Shown here: positions 26,582 to 35,348 of the stretch, one piece after another
Numbering within the stretch: the stretch's first letter is position 1
Layout: each line of letters starts with the position of its first letter
NCBI RefSeq assembly: GCF_003050835.1
Contig: NZ_QAOJ01000008.1
Location: forward strand, 124,001-188,000
Reading direction: 5' to 3'
Length of the DNA stretch: 64,000 bases
Origin: Pseudomonas sp. GV071
GTDB taxonomy: Bacteria; Pseudomonadota; Gammaproteobacteria; Pseudomonadales; Pseudomonadaceae
The notes under the pieces: model-generated
What the model was told of the DNA's origin: nothing
Databases searched by the model: none
What the model saw: only the letters and a program-made list of their open reading frames with translations
Position numbers and translations under genes: made by a program

Positions 26582-27538
26582 ATGACAGAACCCACTCCCC
26601 CTACCTCCGGCGTCCAGCTGCTCGAGGTTGAGCCGGAACTTGCCGGCCAGCGAATCGATAACTTCCTACGCACTCGTCTCAAAGGTGTGCCCAAGACTTT
26701 GATTTACCGAATTTTGCGCAAAGGCGAAGTTCGCGTGAATAAAGGCAGGATCAAACCCGAGTACAAACTGCAGGCCGGCGACATCGTGCGCGTGCCGCCG
26801 CTGCGCATGTCCGAGCCAGACGAAGAAGTGCCGTTGGCCCAGGGCCTGCTGGCGCGTTTGGAAGCCTCGATCGTTTACGAAGACAAAGCCCTGCTGGTGA
26901 TCAACAAGCCGTCCGGTATTGCTGTGCATGGCGGTAGCGGTTTGAACTACGGGGTGATTGAAGCCTTCCGCCAGCTGCGGCCGGACTGCAAGGACCTGGA
27001 GTTGGTGCATCGCCTCGACCGCGATACCTCCGGGCTGCTGATGATCGCCAAGAAACGCAGCATGCTCCGTCATCTGCATGAAGCGCTGCGCAAAGACGGT
27101 ATCGACAAGCGCTACATGGCGCTGGTGCGTGGCCATTGGGCTACCGCCAAGAAGCAGGTCAACGCGCCGTTGCTGAAGAGCAACCTGCGTTCCGGCGAGC
27201 GCATGGTCGAGATCAATGAAGAGGGCAAGGAAGCCTTGACCCTGTTCCGCGTGCTGCGCCGTTTCGGCGAGTTCGCCACTTTGGTCGAAGCCAAGCCGGT
27301 GACCGGGCGCACCCACCAGATTCGCGTGCACGCCAAGCATGCCGGGCATTGCATCGCCGGCGATCCCAAATACGGCGATGACGATTTCACCAGTGAAATT
27401 CGCGGCCTGGGCGGCAAGCGTCTGTTCCTGCATGCCTATGAGCTGAATGTGCCACTGCCTGAAGGTGGCGTGTTGAAGCTGGAAGCACCGGTCGATGACA
27501 TGTGGCGCAAGACCGTGGAGCGTTTGAGTGCAGTCTGA
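26582..27538 (+). CDS. rluC: 23S rRNA pseudouridine synthase C
   Basis: 318 residues. Makes pseudouridines at 955, 2504 and 2580 of 23S rRNA in E. coli. It has an S4 domain at about 18-80 (RIDNFLRTRLKGVPK), then the RluA-type catalytic domain with HRLDRDTSGLLMIAK (catalytic Asp) and GRTHQIRVH. Start is ATG 26582, matching the family N-terminus; longer in-frame ORF is not credible. Divergent from rne, a conserved arrangement. Confidence 0.95.
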   Translation: MTEPTPPTSGVQLLEVEPELAGQRIDNFLRTRLKGVPKTLIYRILRKGEVRVNKGRIKPEYKLQAGDIVRVPPLRMSEPDEEVPLAQGLLARLEASIVYEDKALLVINKPSGIAVHGGSGLNYGVIEAFRQLRPDCKDLELVHRLDRDTSGLLMIAKKRSMLRHLHEALRKDGIDKRYMALVRGHWATAKKQVNAPLLKSNLRSGERMVEINEEGKEALTLFRVLRRFGEFATLVEAKPVTGRTHQIRVHAKHAGHCIAGDPKYGDDDFTSEIRGLGGKRLFLHAYELNVPLPEGGVLKLEAPVDDMWRKTVERLSAV

Positions 27539-28235
27539 TTACCAACTGTTGATCTTTGACTGGGACGGCACGTTGGTTAACTCCATTGGCCGGATTGTCG
27601 CGGCGCTGCACATGGCTGCGCGTGAATGCGATCTGCCGCCGCGTAGCGATACCGAGCTCAAGGCCATCATTGGCCTGGGCCTGCCGGAAGTGGTGGTGGC
27701 GCTGTACCCCGATCTCGATGATGCCGAGCTGGCGCAGCGTTACTGCCGCGCCTACAGCGAGCATTACCTGGCGCTGGAGTCGACGCCCTCGCAGTTGTTT
27801 CCTGGGGTTGCCGAGGCGATGACAGCCTTCCGTGCTGCGGGTTATCAATTGGCGGTGGCGACCGGTAAAGGGCGTCACGGTTTGAACCGGGTATTGGCGG
27901 ATCAGGGCTGGACTGAGTTCTTTGATATCACCCGCTGCGCCGATGAAACCGCGAGTAAACCTGAACCGCTGATGCTCGAGCAGATTCTTGAATTCTGCGG
28001 TGTTCCGGCCGAGCGCGCGTTGATGGTGGGCGACTCGGTTTTCGATCTGCAGATGGCGCGTAATGCGGGCATGGATTCGGTAGCGGTCGGTTACGGCGCG
28101 CAATCGCTGCAGACTCTAAGCGGCTGCGGCCCACGATTGATGGTTGAACATTTTTCCGAGCTGCGCGCCTGGCTGGACTCGCGCGGGGCTCACACAACGC
28201 TAGGGACGAGTGGATATGTCGAACGAGTCGAATGA
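27528..28235 (+). CDS. HAD-superfamily phosphatase (Gph-like)
   Basis: 235 residues with HAD motifs: DWDGTLVNS near 10 (motif I), VATGKG near 113 (II), KPEP near 146 and GDSVFDLQMARNAGM near 170 (III/IV). Closest to phosphoglycolate phosphatase-type hydrolases, but substrate cannot be assigned. GTG start at 27528 lies inside the end of rluC, so the genes are coupled; same order as in P. aeruginosa between rluC and sppA. Confidence 0.88.
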   Translation: MQSDYQLLIFDWDGTLVNSIGRIVAALHMAARECDLPPRSDTELKAIIGLGLPEVVVALYPDLDDAELAQRYCRAYSEHYLALESTPSQLFPGVAEAMTAFRAAGYQLAVATGKGRHGLNRVLADQGWTEFFDITRCADETASKPEPLMLEQILEFCGVPAERALMVGDSVFDLQMARNAGMDSVAVGYGAQSLQTLSGCGPRLMVEHFSELRAWLDSRGAHTTLGTSGYVERVE

Positions 28236-29175
28236 CGACAAAAGCTGGAAGTTGCTGGAAAAGACCCTGCTCGCCAGTGTGCAGGAGCAGCGTCGGGCGC
28301 GGCGCTGGGGCATTTTTTTCAAGACCCTGACCTTTATTTACCTGTTTGGCGTGATTCTCATGGTCACGCCAGGCTTGGACTTCTCCAAGGGCGCGTCGAA
28401 AAGCAAGTCGCACACCGCCGTGGTGGAAATCCGCGGCATGATCGCCGACCAGGAAGCGGCCAGCGCGGACAATATTGTCGGCAGCTTGCGCTCCGCGTTT
28501 GAGGATGCGAACACCAAGGGTGTGATCCTGCGCATCAACAGCCCGGGCGGCAGTCCGGTGCAGTCTGGCTACGTCTACGACGAAATCCGCCGCCTGCGCG
28601 GTGAGCATCCTGATATCAAGGTGTATGCGGTGATTTCCGATCTGGGTGCCTCGGGTGCCTATTACATCGCCAGCGCCGCTGACTCGATCTATGCCGACAA
28701 GGCCAGCCTGGTGGGTTCCATCGGCGTAACCGCGGCGACCTTTGGTTTCGTGGGTACCATGGAGAAGCTCGGCGTCGACCGTCGTGTCTACACCTCGGGT
28801 GAACACAAAGCCTTCCTTGATCCGTTCCAGCCGCAGAAAGCGGACGAGACGGCGTTCTGGCAAAGCGTGCTGAACACCACGCACAAACAGTTCATTGCCA
28901 GCGTCAAGCAAGGGCGTGGTGAGCGCCTGAAGGATGCTGAGCATCCGGAACTGTTCTCCGGCTTGATCTGGACCGGCGAGCAGGCGCTGCAGCTGGGCCT
29001 GATCGACGGCCTGGGCAATACCAGTTCGGTGGCGCGTGACGTGATCGGCGAGAAAGAGCTGGTGGATTACACCGTGCAGGAAACCCCGTTCGACCGTTTC
29101 GCGAAAAAGCTCGGTGCCAGCGTGGCTGAGCATGCGGCCATGTGGATGGGCTTTTCCGGGCCGACCCTGCGCTGA
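28216..29175 (+). CDS. sppA: Signal peptide peptidase SppA-type serine protease (S49)
   Basis: 319 residues, the short single-domain form. One membrane anchor near 32-52 (FKTLTFIYLFGVILMVTPG) places the catalytic part in the periplasm. The Ser is in SDLGASGAYYIASAAD near 150 and the Lys in DKASLVGSIGV near 170, the Ser/Lys dyad of S49 peptidases. It degrades leftover signal peptides. Start is ATG 28216 within the end of the phosphatase gene; a GTG two codons earlier is possible. Terminator follows at 29192. Confidence 0.92.
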   Translation: MSNESNDDKSWKLLEKTLLASVQEQRRARRWGIFFKTLTFIYLFGVILMVTPGLDFSKGASKSKSHTAVVEIRGMIADQEAASADNIVGSLRSAFEDANTKGVILRINSPGGSPVQSGYVYDEIRRLRGEHPDIKVYAVISDLGASGAYYIASAADSIYADKASLVGSIGVTAATFGFVGTMEKLGVDRRVYTSGEHKAFLDPFQPQKADETAFWQSVLNTTHKQFIASVKQGRGERLKDAEHPELFSGLIWTGEQALQLGLIDGLGNTSSVARDVIGEKELVDYTVQETPFDRFAKKLGASVAEHAAMWMGFSGPTLR

Positions 29176-29191
29176 TCGTTTCTGTCTTGCG

Positions 29192-29222
29192 AAAAAGCCC
29201 GGCTGATGCCGGGCTTTTTTAT
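29192..29222 (+). terminator. Terminator after sppA
   Basis: AAAAAGCCCGGC / GCCGGGCTTTTTT with a 4-5 nt loop. Confidence 0.9.
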
Positions 29223-29235
29223 TGTGGTTGAAAGC

Positions 29236-29295
29236 ATCGCGGCTGAAGCCGCTCCTACGGACCGGACAATCCGTAAGAGTGGCTTTTGCCGCGAT
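29236..29295. repeat. REPIN with one decayed arm
   Basis: ATCGCGGCTGAAGCCGCTCCTA at 29236-29257 is intact; the partner at 29274-29295 differs at three or more positions. Confidence 0.75.
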
Positions 29296-29327
29296 ACTTT
29301 TCGTTCGGCATATATAAAGGAGGGGAC

Positions 29328-29906
29328 TTAAGGGAGCTCCACGCCTTCCAGCAGCAGCATATCCACCAGGCGAATCAGCGGCAGGCCGACCAGGCTGGTG
29401 GCATCGCTGCCCTCGGTGGCGCGAAACAAGCTGACGCCCAGTCCTTCGGCCTTGAAGCTGCCAGCGCAGTCGTATGGCTGCTCGGCGTGCAGGTAGCGGC
29501 TGATGCGCGCGGCATCGAGTGGGCGGAAGTGCACGGTAAACGGCACACAGTCGACCTGGCAGTGGCCGCTGGCGGTATTGAGCAGTGCCAGACCGGTGAG
29601 AAAGGTCACGCTATTGCCGCTGGCATTGCTCAGTTGGCGATGGGCGCGCTCGAAGTCGTGGGGTTTGCCGAGAATCTGCTCGCCGAGCACGGCAACCTGG
29701 TCGGAGCCGATGATCAGGTGCTGCGGATACTGTTCGGCCAGTACCCGGGCCTTCTGCTCGGCGAGGCGTCGTACCAGGGCTTCGGCCGTTTCGCCGCCCA
29801 GGCGGCTTTCGTCGATATCCGGGCTGGCGCAGGCGAAGGGCAGGCGCAAGCGCCCCAGCAGTTCCCGGCGGTAGGCGGAGCTGGAGGCGAGGAGTAGAGG
29901 CAACAT
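29328..29906 (-). CDS. yceF: Maf-family nucleotide pyrophosphatase (YceF type)
   Basis: 192 residues with the Maf fold: LLLASSSAYRRELLGRL at the start, DIDES near 31, GSDQVAVL near 67, and the SFKAEGLG segment near 150. The sequence type is YceF, which hydrolyses 7-methyl-GTP and removes modified nucleotides. It is divergent from yceD-rpmF; the intervening 106 bp carries the yceD promoter. Confidence 0.9.
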   Translation of the reverse strand: MLPLLLASSSAYRRELLGRLRLPFACASPDIDESRLGGETAEALVRRLAEQKARVLAEQYPQHLIIGSDQVAVLGEQILGKPHDFERAHRQLSNASGNSVTFLTGLALLNTASGHCQVDCVPFTVHFRPLDAARISRYLHAEQPYDCAGSFKAEGLGVSLFRATEGSDATSLVGLPLIRLVDMLLLEGVELP

Positions 29907-29974
29907 ATTGATTCCTTTATAGTCGCTGGCGATTCTAACCAGCGTGCAGCTTGGCGCCCAGGCTGAATTTCCCT

Positions 29975-30003
29975 TTGACAGAGCAGGGGTGCATCCCTAG
30001 AAT
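29975..30003 (+). promoter_or_regulatory. Strong sigma70 promoter of yceD-rpmF-plsX
   Basis: TTGACA, 17-bp spacer, TAGAAT. The predicted start is near 30010, only about 3 nt before the yceD ATG at 30013. Confidence 0.7.
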
Positions 30004-30012
30004 GCTGCGCCT

Positions 30013-30540
30013 ATGTTGAATGGCCCGATTCCTCCTCACGTTGATCCGCGCAAACTGGCTGATCGTGGTGCCACCCTTGAAGGTGAGCTGCCCCTAGCCG
30101 ATTTGCAGCGTCTCTGCGACCCGCTTGCCGACAATGTCGGTGTCATCCGTGCGAAGTTTGTTTTCGAGCGCGATGAACGCAGATCGCCAGTGATGCACAG
30201 CACGATCGACGTTGAGGTCAAGATGGTTTGTCAGCGTTGTCTGGAGCTGGTCGCCCTGCCTATCCACAGTGAATGCAGTTACGCTGTGGTGAAAGAAGGT
30301 GCGAATACCCAGTCTGTGCCGCAAGGCTACGACGTGCTGGAATTGGGTGAGGATCCATTGGATCTGCCGGCGTTGATCGAGGAGGAGCTGTTGCTCGCCT
30401 TGCCCATCGTGCCTCTGCATGATCCAGAAGATTGCCAGCAACCGGCAGGCCTTGAAGAGCCTGAACCGAGCGAGGACGAGGTATCGCGGTCCAACCCGTT
30501 CAGTGTATTGGCACAGTTAAAGCGTGACCCAAACGTTTAG
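30013..30540 (+). CDS. yceD: YceD (DUF177) rRNA-processing/accumulation protein
   Basis: 175 residues with the DUF177 signature VCQRCLELVALP near 74 and the C-terminal NPFSVLAQLKRD. YceD affects 23S rRNA accumulation and is almost always paired with rpmF, as here. The N-terminus (MLNGPIPPHVDPRKLADRG) matches the family, so the start is firm, yet there is no SD and the promoter -10 ends 9 nt upstream; the mRNA should be leaderless or nearly so. Confidence 0.9.
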   Translation: MLNGPIPPHVDPRKLADRGATLEGELPLADLQRLCDPLADNVGVIRAKFVFERDERRSPVMHSTIDVEVKMVCQRCLELVALPIHSECSYAVVKEGANTQSVPQGYDVLELGEDPLDLPALIEEELLLALPIVPLHDPEDCQQPAGLEEPEPSEDEVSRSNPFSVLAQLKRDPNV

Positions 30541-30553
30541 GAGTTAATTAATT

Positions 30554-30736
30554 ATGGCTGTTCAGCAGAACAAAAAATCCCGCTCCGCACGCGACATGCG
30601 CCGTTCGCACGACGCACTCGACGCTGCAACTCTGTCCGTAGAGAAGAGCACCGGTGAAGTTCACCTGCGTCACCACGTTTCGCCAGAAGGCGTATACCGT
30701 GGCCGCAAAGTGATCGACAAGGGCGCTGACGAGTAA
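30554..30736 (+). CDS. rpmF: 50S ribosomal protein L32
   Basis: 60 residues, MAVQQNKKSRSARDMRRSHD start and HHVSPEGVYRGRKV end, typical of the zinc-independent L32 (no CXXC pairs). AGGAG is 10 nt upstream. Lies between yceD and plsX, the usual link between ribosome and lipid synthesis genes. Confidence 0.97.
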   Translation: MAVQQNKKSRSARDMRRSHDALDAATLSVEKSTGEVHLRHHVSPEGVYRGRKVIDKGADE

Positions 30737-30739
30737 TCC

Positions 30740-31750
30740 TTGTCCGCTCCGATCATCGCGATTGACGCAATGGGTGGGGACTTCGGTCCCCACAGCATTG
30801 TTCCAGCCTGCATTGCCTGCTTGGCTGAATTCCCCTCGTTACACCTGGTCCTCGTCGGCCAAACCTCCTTACTCAATGAATTGATTGGCCGCCATTCCGG
30901 TGTCGATCGCGCACGTCTGCACGTTGAGCAGGCCAGCGAAGTGATCGCCATGGATGACCGTCCGGCTCAGGCTTTGCGCAGCAAGCCGGATTCTTCCATG
31001 CGCGTGGCGCTGGAGCTGGTGCGCGATGGCCGGGCTCAGGCCTGTGTCAGTGCCGGCAATACCGGCGCCTTGATGGCGCTTTCGCGCTATTTGCTGAAAA
31101 CCCTGCCCGGTATCGACCGGCCGGCGATGATGACGGCCATCCCCACTCAGCGCGGCCATTGCCAGTTGCTCGATCTGGGTGCCAACGTCGATTGCAGTGC
31201 CGAGCACCTCTATCAGTTCGCCGTGATGGGCTCGGTGGCCGCCGAAGCACTGGGCGTGGTGCGCCCGCGCATCGCGCTGCTGAATGTCGGCACCGAAGAC
31301 GTCAAAGGTAATCAGCAGGTCAAACTGGCGGCCAGCCTGCTGCAGCCGGTCAGTGAGTTGAACTACATCGGTTTCATCGAAGGCGATGGCCTGTATCGTG
31401 GCGAGGCTGATGTGGTGGTGTGCGACGGGTTTGTCGGCAATATCCTGCTGAAGTCGAGCGAAGGTCTGGCGTCGATGATTTCCGCGCGCATGGAGGCCTT
31501 GTTCAAGCAGAACCTTGGTTCACGCCTGATCGGTTCGCTGGCGTTGCCGGTGCTGAAGCGCCTGCAAAGTGAACTGGCCCCGGCGCGGCATAATGGCGCC
31601 AGCTTTCTGGGTTTGCAGGCCATCGTCGTGAAAAGTCATGGTGCTGCCGGGCCGGAAGGTTTTCAGAGCGCCATTCGCCGGGCGGTCATGGAAGTGCGCG
31701 AAGATTTGCCGCAACGCTTGCATGGCCGTCTCGAACATCTGTTGCTGTAA
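30740..31750 (+). CDS. plsX: Phosphate acyltransferase PlsX
   Basis: 336 residues. Converts acyl-ACP to acyl-phosphate for phospholipid synthesis. Motifs: IAIDAMGGDFGP at the start, SAGNTGALMA near 104, LDLGANVDC near 145, and LLNVGTED. The start is a TTG only 3 nt after the rpmF stop with no clear SD, implying coupling to rpmF translation. Confidence 0.95.
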   Translation: MSAPIIAIDAMGGDFGPHSIVPACIACLAEFPSLHLVLVGQTSLLNELIGRHSGVDRARLHVEQASEVIAMDDRPAQALRSKPDSSMRVALELVRDGRAQACVSAGNTGALMALSRYLLKTLPGIDRPAMMTAIPTQRGHCQLLDLGANVDCSAEHLYQFAVMGSVAAEALGVVRPRIALLNVGTEDVKGNQQVKLAASLLQPVSELNYIGFIEGDGLYRGEADVVVCDGFVGNILLKSSEGLASMISARMEALFKQNLGSRLIGSLALPVLKRLQSELAPARHNGASFLGLQAIVVKSHGAAGPEGFQSAIRRAVMEVREDLPQRLHGRLEHLLL

Positions 31751-31866
31751 TGCGTGTGCTGCCGATGTGACCGCGCTCGGTAGCCTGTCATCCAACTGTC
31801 AGTTTGTTGCGCTCGACTAGCTCGCGCGTGATCCTCCCGACGATCAGACCATTAGGGACCGTCCAC

Positions 31867-32805
31867 ATGTCTGCATCCCTCGCATTCGTCTTCCCAGGCC
31901 AAGGCTCACAGTCTCTGGGAATGCTCGCCGAGCACGGCGCACAGCAGCCGCTGGTGCTTGATACCTTTGCCGAAGCTTCCGAGGCTTTGGGTTATGACCT
32001 CTGGGCACTGACTCAGTCCGGCCCGGAAGAAACCCTCAATCAAACCGATAAAACCCAGCCTGCCATCCTTGCAGCCTCGATCGCGCTGTGGCGCGTGTGG
32101 CTGGCCGAGTCAGGTGCGCGTCCGGCGTTTGTTGCCGGCCACAGCCTGGGCGAATACTCGGCGCTGGTTGCCGCCGGTAGCCTGGGTTTTGCCGATGCGG
32201 TGAAGCTGGTTGAGCGTCGTGGCCAGCTTATGCAAAAAGCCGTACCGGCCGGGCAGGGCGGTATGGCCGCGATTCTCGGTCTGGAAGATGCTGATGTGCT
32301 GGCTGCCTGCGCCGAAGCGGCGCAGGGCGATGTGGTCAGCGCAGTGAACTTCAATGCTCCGGGTCAGGTCGTAATCGCCGGCTCCGCAGCGGCAGTCGAG
32401 CGTGCCATTGAGGCGTGCAAGGCCCGTGGCGCCAAGCGCGCCCTGCCGTTGCCGGTAAGCGTACCGTCGCACTGCGCGCTGATGCGCCCGGCGGCCGAAC
32501 AGTTTGCTGATTCGGTAACTGCGATTAACTGGCAGGCGCCGCAAATCGCTCTGGTACAGAACGTCAGCGCTGCGGTGGTGGACGATCTTGAAGTGCTCAA
32601 GCGTGACCTGCTCGCGCAGTTGTACAACCCCGTGCGTTGGGTCGAATCCATTGTGCGTTTGTCGGAGTCGGGCGTGACCAGTCTGGTGGAATGTGGCCCA
32701 GGCAAGGTGTTGTCCGGTCTGAACAAGCGCTGCGTCAAAGGCATCAATACCTACAATCTCGACACCCCAGACGCCTATGCCGCCACCCGCGCGGCGCTGG
32801 CCTGA
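31867..32805 (+). CDS. fabD: Malonyl-CoA:ACP transacylase
   Basis: 312 residues. Transfers malonyl from CoA to ACP. FVFPGQGSQSLGM at the start, nucleophile motif GHSLGEYSALVA near 92, Arg near 117 and His near 200 (PSHCALM). ATG 31867 is chosen by family N-terminus; the upstream in-frame extension is not conserved. Followed by fabG after 15 bp. Confidence 0.96.
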   Translation: MSASLAFVFPGQGSQSLGMLAEHGAQQPLVLDTFAEASEALGYDLWALTQSGPEETLNQTDKTQPAILAASIALWRVWLAESGARPAFVAGHSLGEYSALVAAGSLGFADAVKLVERRGQLMQKAVPAGQGGMAAILGLEDADVLAACAEAAQGDVVSAVNFNAPGQVVIAGSAAAVERAIEACKARGAKRALPLPVSVPSHCALMRPAAEQFADSVTAINWQAPQIALVQNVSAAVVDDLEVLKRDLLAQLYNPVRWVESIVRLSESGVTSLVECGPGKVLSGLNKRCVKGINTYNLDTPDAYAATRAALA

Positions 32806-32820
32806 TTAGGAGAAGCTTCC

Positions 32821-33564
32821 ATGAGTCTGCAAGGAAAGGTTGCGCTGGTTACCGGCGCCAGTCGTGGTATTGGCCAGGCCATTGCCCTTGAGTTGGGTCG
32901 TCAGGGTGCCACTGTAGTCGGCACCGCCACTTCCGCATCGGGTGCGGAAAACATCACCCAGTATTTCAAAGCCAACAACATTGAAGGCGCAGGTTTTGTG
33001 CTGGACGTGGGCAGCGACGAGTCGGTCACCAGCGTGCTGGAAGCCATTTCGAAGCAGTTTGGTGCGCCGCTGGTCGTGGTCAACAACGCCGGCATCACCC
33101 GCGATAACCTGATGCTGCGGATGAAAGACGAAGAGTGGCACGACGTCATCAACACCAACCTCAGCAGCCTGTATCGGGTCACCAAGGCCGTTTTGCGCGG
33201 CATGACCAAGGCGCGTTGGGGCAGAATTATCAATATCGGTTCGGTAGTGGGCGCCATGGGCAACGCCGGACAGGTAAACTACGCGGCAGCCAAGGCCGGG
33301 CTGGAAGGTTTCAGCCGTGCCCTGGCGCGTGAAGTAGGTTCGCGGGCGATCACCGTTAACTCGGTGGCGCCAGGTTTTATCGATACCGATATGACCCGCG
33401 AGCTGCCTGAGGCGCAGCGTGAAGCGCTTCAGGCGCAGATTCCGCTGGGTCGTCTGGGCCAGGCCGAAGAGATCGCCAACGTGGTGTCTTTCCTGGCTTC
33501 CGATGGCGCAGCCTACGTGACCGGGGCTACTATTCCCGTGAATGGCGGAATGTATATGAGTTGA
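32821..33564 (+). CDS. fabG: 3-oxoacyl-ACP reductase
   Basis: 247 residues, NADPH-dependent SDR. TGASRGIGQAIA near 12-23, NNAG near 87, catalytic Ser (INIGSVVGAMG) and YAAAKAG near 152-158. SD is ATTAGGAG at 32805-32812; this octamer also matches the complement of the RgsA seed-like region, so weak sRNA pairing is possible. Confidence 0.96.
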   Translation: MSLQGKVALVTGASRGIGQAIALELGRQGATVVGTATSASGAENITQYFKANNIEGAGFVLDVGSDESVTSVLEAISKQFGAPLVVVNNAGITRDNLMLRMKDEEWHDVINTNLSSLYRVTKAVLRGMTKARWGRIINIGSVVGAMGNAGQVNYAAAKAGLEGFSRALAREVGSRAITVNSVAPGFIDTDMTRELPEAQREALQAQIPLGRLGQAEEIANVVSFLASDGAAYVTGATIPVNGGMYMS

Positions 33565-33679
33565 ATGTGACGCCGCCCTGCGGAAAACTGTCATACGAGC
33601 TGTCTAAAATCCGTTATAAAGCTGCAATTGGTTTATAGACATATCGTTGGAGTGATCCAGAGGGGCTTCGGCATTCAGC

Positions 33680-33707
33680 TTGAAATGCGCAAAACCCTTT
33701 CTATACA
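33680..33707 (+). promoter_or_regulatory. Predicted acpP promoter
   Basis: TTGAAA, 16-bp spacer, TATACA; predicted start near 33714, giving a leader of about 44 nt that contains the sRNA-pairing segment. Confidence 0.6.
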
Positions 33708-33735
33708 CTGACACAGACCAGCTGCCTGGATTTGT

Positions 33736-33749
33736 TCATTAGGAGTGAA
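33736..33749 (+). promoter_or_regulatory. Predicted RgsA pairing site over the acpP Shine-Dalgarno
   Basis: The mRNA segment UCAUUAGGAGUGAA can pair with UUUACUCCUAAUGG of the sRNA encoded at 40278-40397: 12 Watson-Crick pairs and two G-U pairs without a gap. It covers AGGAG at 33741-33745. Confidence 0.65.
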
Positions 33750-33757
33750 AACAAGGT

Positions 33758-33991
33758 ATGAGCACCATCGAAGAACGCGTCAAGAAAATCGTTGCCGAGC
33801 AACTGGGCGTCAAAGAAGAAGAAGTGACCAACAGCGCTTCCTTCGTTGAAGACCTGGGTGCCGACTCCCTTGACACCGTTGAACTGGTGATGGCTCTGGA
33901 AGAGGAATTCGAAACCGAAATCCCGGACGAGCAAGCCGAAAAAATCACCACCGTTCAGGAAGCTATCGATTACGTTACCGCTCACGCGTAA
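33758..33991 (+). CDS. acpP: Acyl carrier protein
   Basis: 77 residues, highly acidic. The phosphopantetheine serine is in GADSLDTVELVM near residue 37. Carries the growing acyl chain in fatty acid synthesis. It has its own promoter in the 193-bp gap after fabG and a terminator-like hairpin behind it, consistent with its much higher expression than its neighbours. Its SD region is a predicted RgsA target. Confidence 0.98.
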   Translation: MSTIEERVKKIVAEQLGVKEEEVTNSASFVEDLGADSLDTVELVMALEEEFETEIPDEQAEKITTVQEAIDYVTAHA

Positions 33992-34020
33992 TAACCCGTA
34001 ATCGTCGACTCCCGACTTGG

Positions 34021-34056
34021 AAAAGCCGCACTGCCCACAAGGCGTGCGGTTTTTCT
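34021..34056 (+). terminator. Terminator-like hairpin after acpP
   Basis: AAAAGCCGCAC(T)GCC pairs with GGCGTGCGGTTTTT with one bulge; T-run follows. Confidence 0.7.
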
Positions 34057-34103
34057 TTAAGCGCATGTCGAGCGCTGTGTAAAACGCATAAGAGGAGATT
34101 GCT

Positions 34104-35348
34104 GTGTCGCGTAGACGCGTCGTGGTCACCGGTATGGGCATGTTGTCGCCCCTGGGTACCGATGTTCCAAGCAGCTGGCAGGGTATTTTGGCCGGCCAAA
34201 GTGGTATTGGCCTGATTGAGCATACGGATCTTTCCGCCTTCACCACCCGCATCGGTGGTTCGGTGAAAGGCTTCAACGTCGAGGATTACCTCTCGGCCAA
34301 AGATGCTCGCAAAATCGACCTGTTCATTCAGTACGGGCTAGCGGCCAGCTTTCAGGCTGTGCGTGACGCCGGGCTGGAAGTCACCGACGCCAACCGTGAA
34401 CGCATTGGCGTAGCCATGGGTTCGGGCATTGGCGGCCTGACCAATATCGAGAACAACTGCAAAGCCCTGTTCGACCAAGGCCCACGGCGTATTTCGCCGT
34501 TCTTCGTGCCTGGCTCGATCATCAATATGATTTCCGGTTTCCTGTCGATTCACTTGGGTCTGCAGGGGCCTAACTACGCCATCGCCACCGCCTGTACCAC
34601 AGGTACGCATTGCATCGGCATGGCGGCCCGTAACATCGCTTATGGCGAAGCTGACGTGATGATTGCCGGCGGCGCAGAAATGGCTGCCTGCGGTCTGGGT
34701 ATCGGTGGTTTCGCTGCCGCTCGCGCCATGTCCACCCGCAATGACGACCCGACCCGCGCCAGCCGTCCATGGGATAAAGGCCGTGACGGTTTTGTCCTGG
34801 CCGATGGTTCCGGCGCTCTGGTACTGGAAGAATTGGAACACGCCAAGGCCCGCGGTGCGCGCATCTATGCCGAGCTGATCGGCTTTGGCATGAGCGGCGA
34901 CGCCTACCACATGACGTCGCCACCTGAAGACGGTGCTGGCGCCGCGCGTTGCATCAAAAACGCCCTGCGTGATGCCAACGTAAATCCCGACCAGGTGCAG
35001 TACATCAATGCCCACGGTACCTCGACGCCAACCGGCGACCTGGCCGAAGCGCAGGCGGTGAAGACGGTATTTGGCGACCACGCCTACAAGCTGGCGGTCA
35101 GTTCGACCAAGTCCATGACCGGCCACTTGCTGGGTGCGGCGGGCGCGGTGGAGGCGATCTTCAGTGTGTTGGCCATCCGTGATCAGGTAGCGCCACCGAC
35201 CATCAACCTGGAGGAGCCTGACGAAGGCTGCGACCTCGACTTCGTGGCCAACGAAGCGCGTAGCATGCCAATCGATATCGTCGTCTCCAACTCGTTCGGT
35301 TTTGGCGGTACCAACGGCTCCCTGGTGTTCCGCCGGTTCGCCGAGTAA
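34104..35348 (+). CDS. fabF: 3-oxoacyl-ACP synthase II
   Basis: 414 residues. Elongating beta-ketoacyl-ACP synthase. The catalytic Cys lies in ATACTTGTH near 165; the two His in NAHGTSTPTGD near 305 and SMTGHLLGAAG near 340. GTG start with AGAGGAGA at 34091-34098. Overlaps pabC by one base (TAATG). Confidence 0.97.
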   Translation: MSRRRVVVTGMGMLSPLGTDVPSSWQGILAGQSGIGLIEHTDLSAFTTRIGGSVKGFNVEDYLSAKDARKIDLFIQYGLAASFQAVRDAGLEVTDANRERIGVAMGSGIGGLTNIENNCKALFDQGPRRISPFFVPGSIINMISGFLSIHLGLQGPNYAIATACTTGTHCIGMAARNIAYGEADVMIAGGAEMAACGLGIGGFAAARAMSTRNDDPTRASRPWDKGRDGFVLADGSGALVLEELEHAKARGARIYAELIGFGMSGDAYHMTSPPEDGAGAARCIKNALRDANVNPDQVQYINAHGTSTPTGDLAEAQAVKTVFGDHAYKLAVSSTKSMTGHLLGAAGAVEAIFSVLAIRDQVAPPTINLEEPDEGCDLDFVANEARSMPIDIVVSNSFGFGGTNGSLVFRRFAE

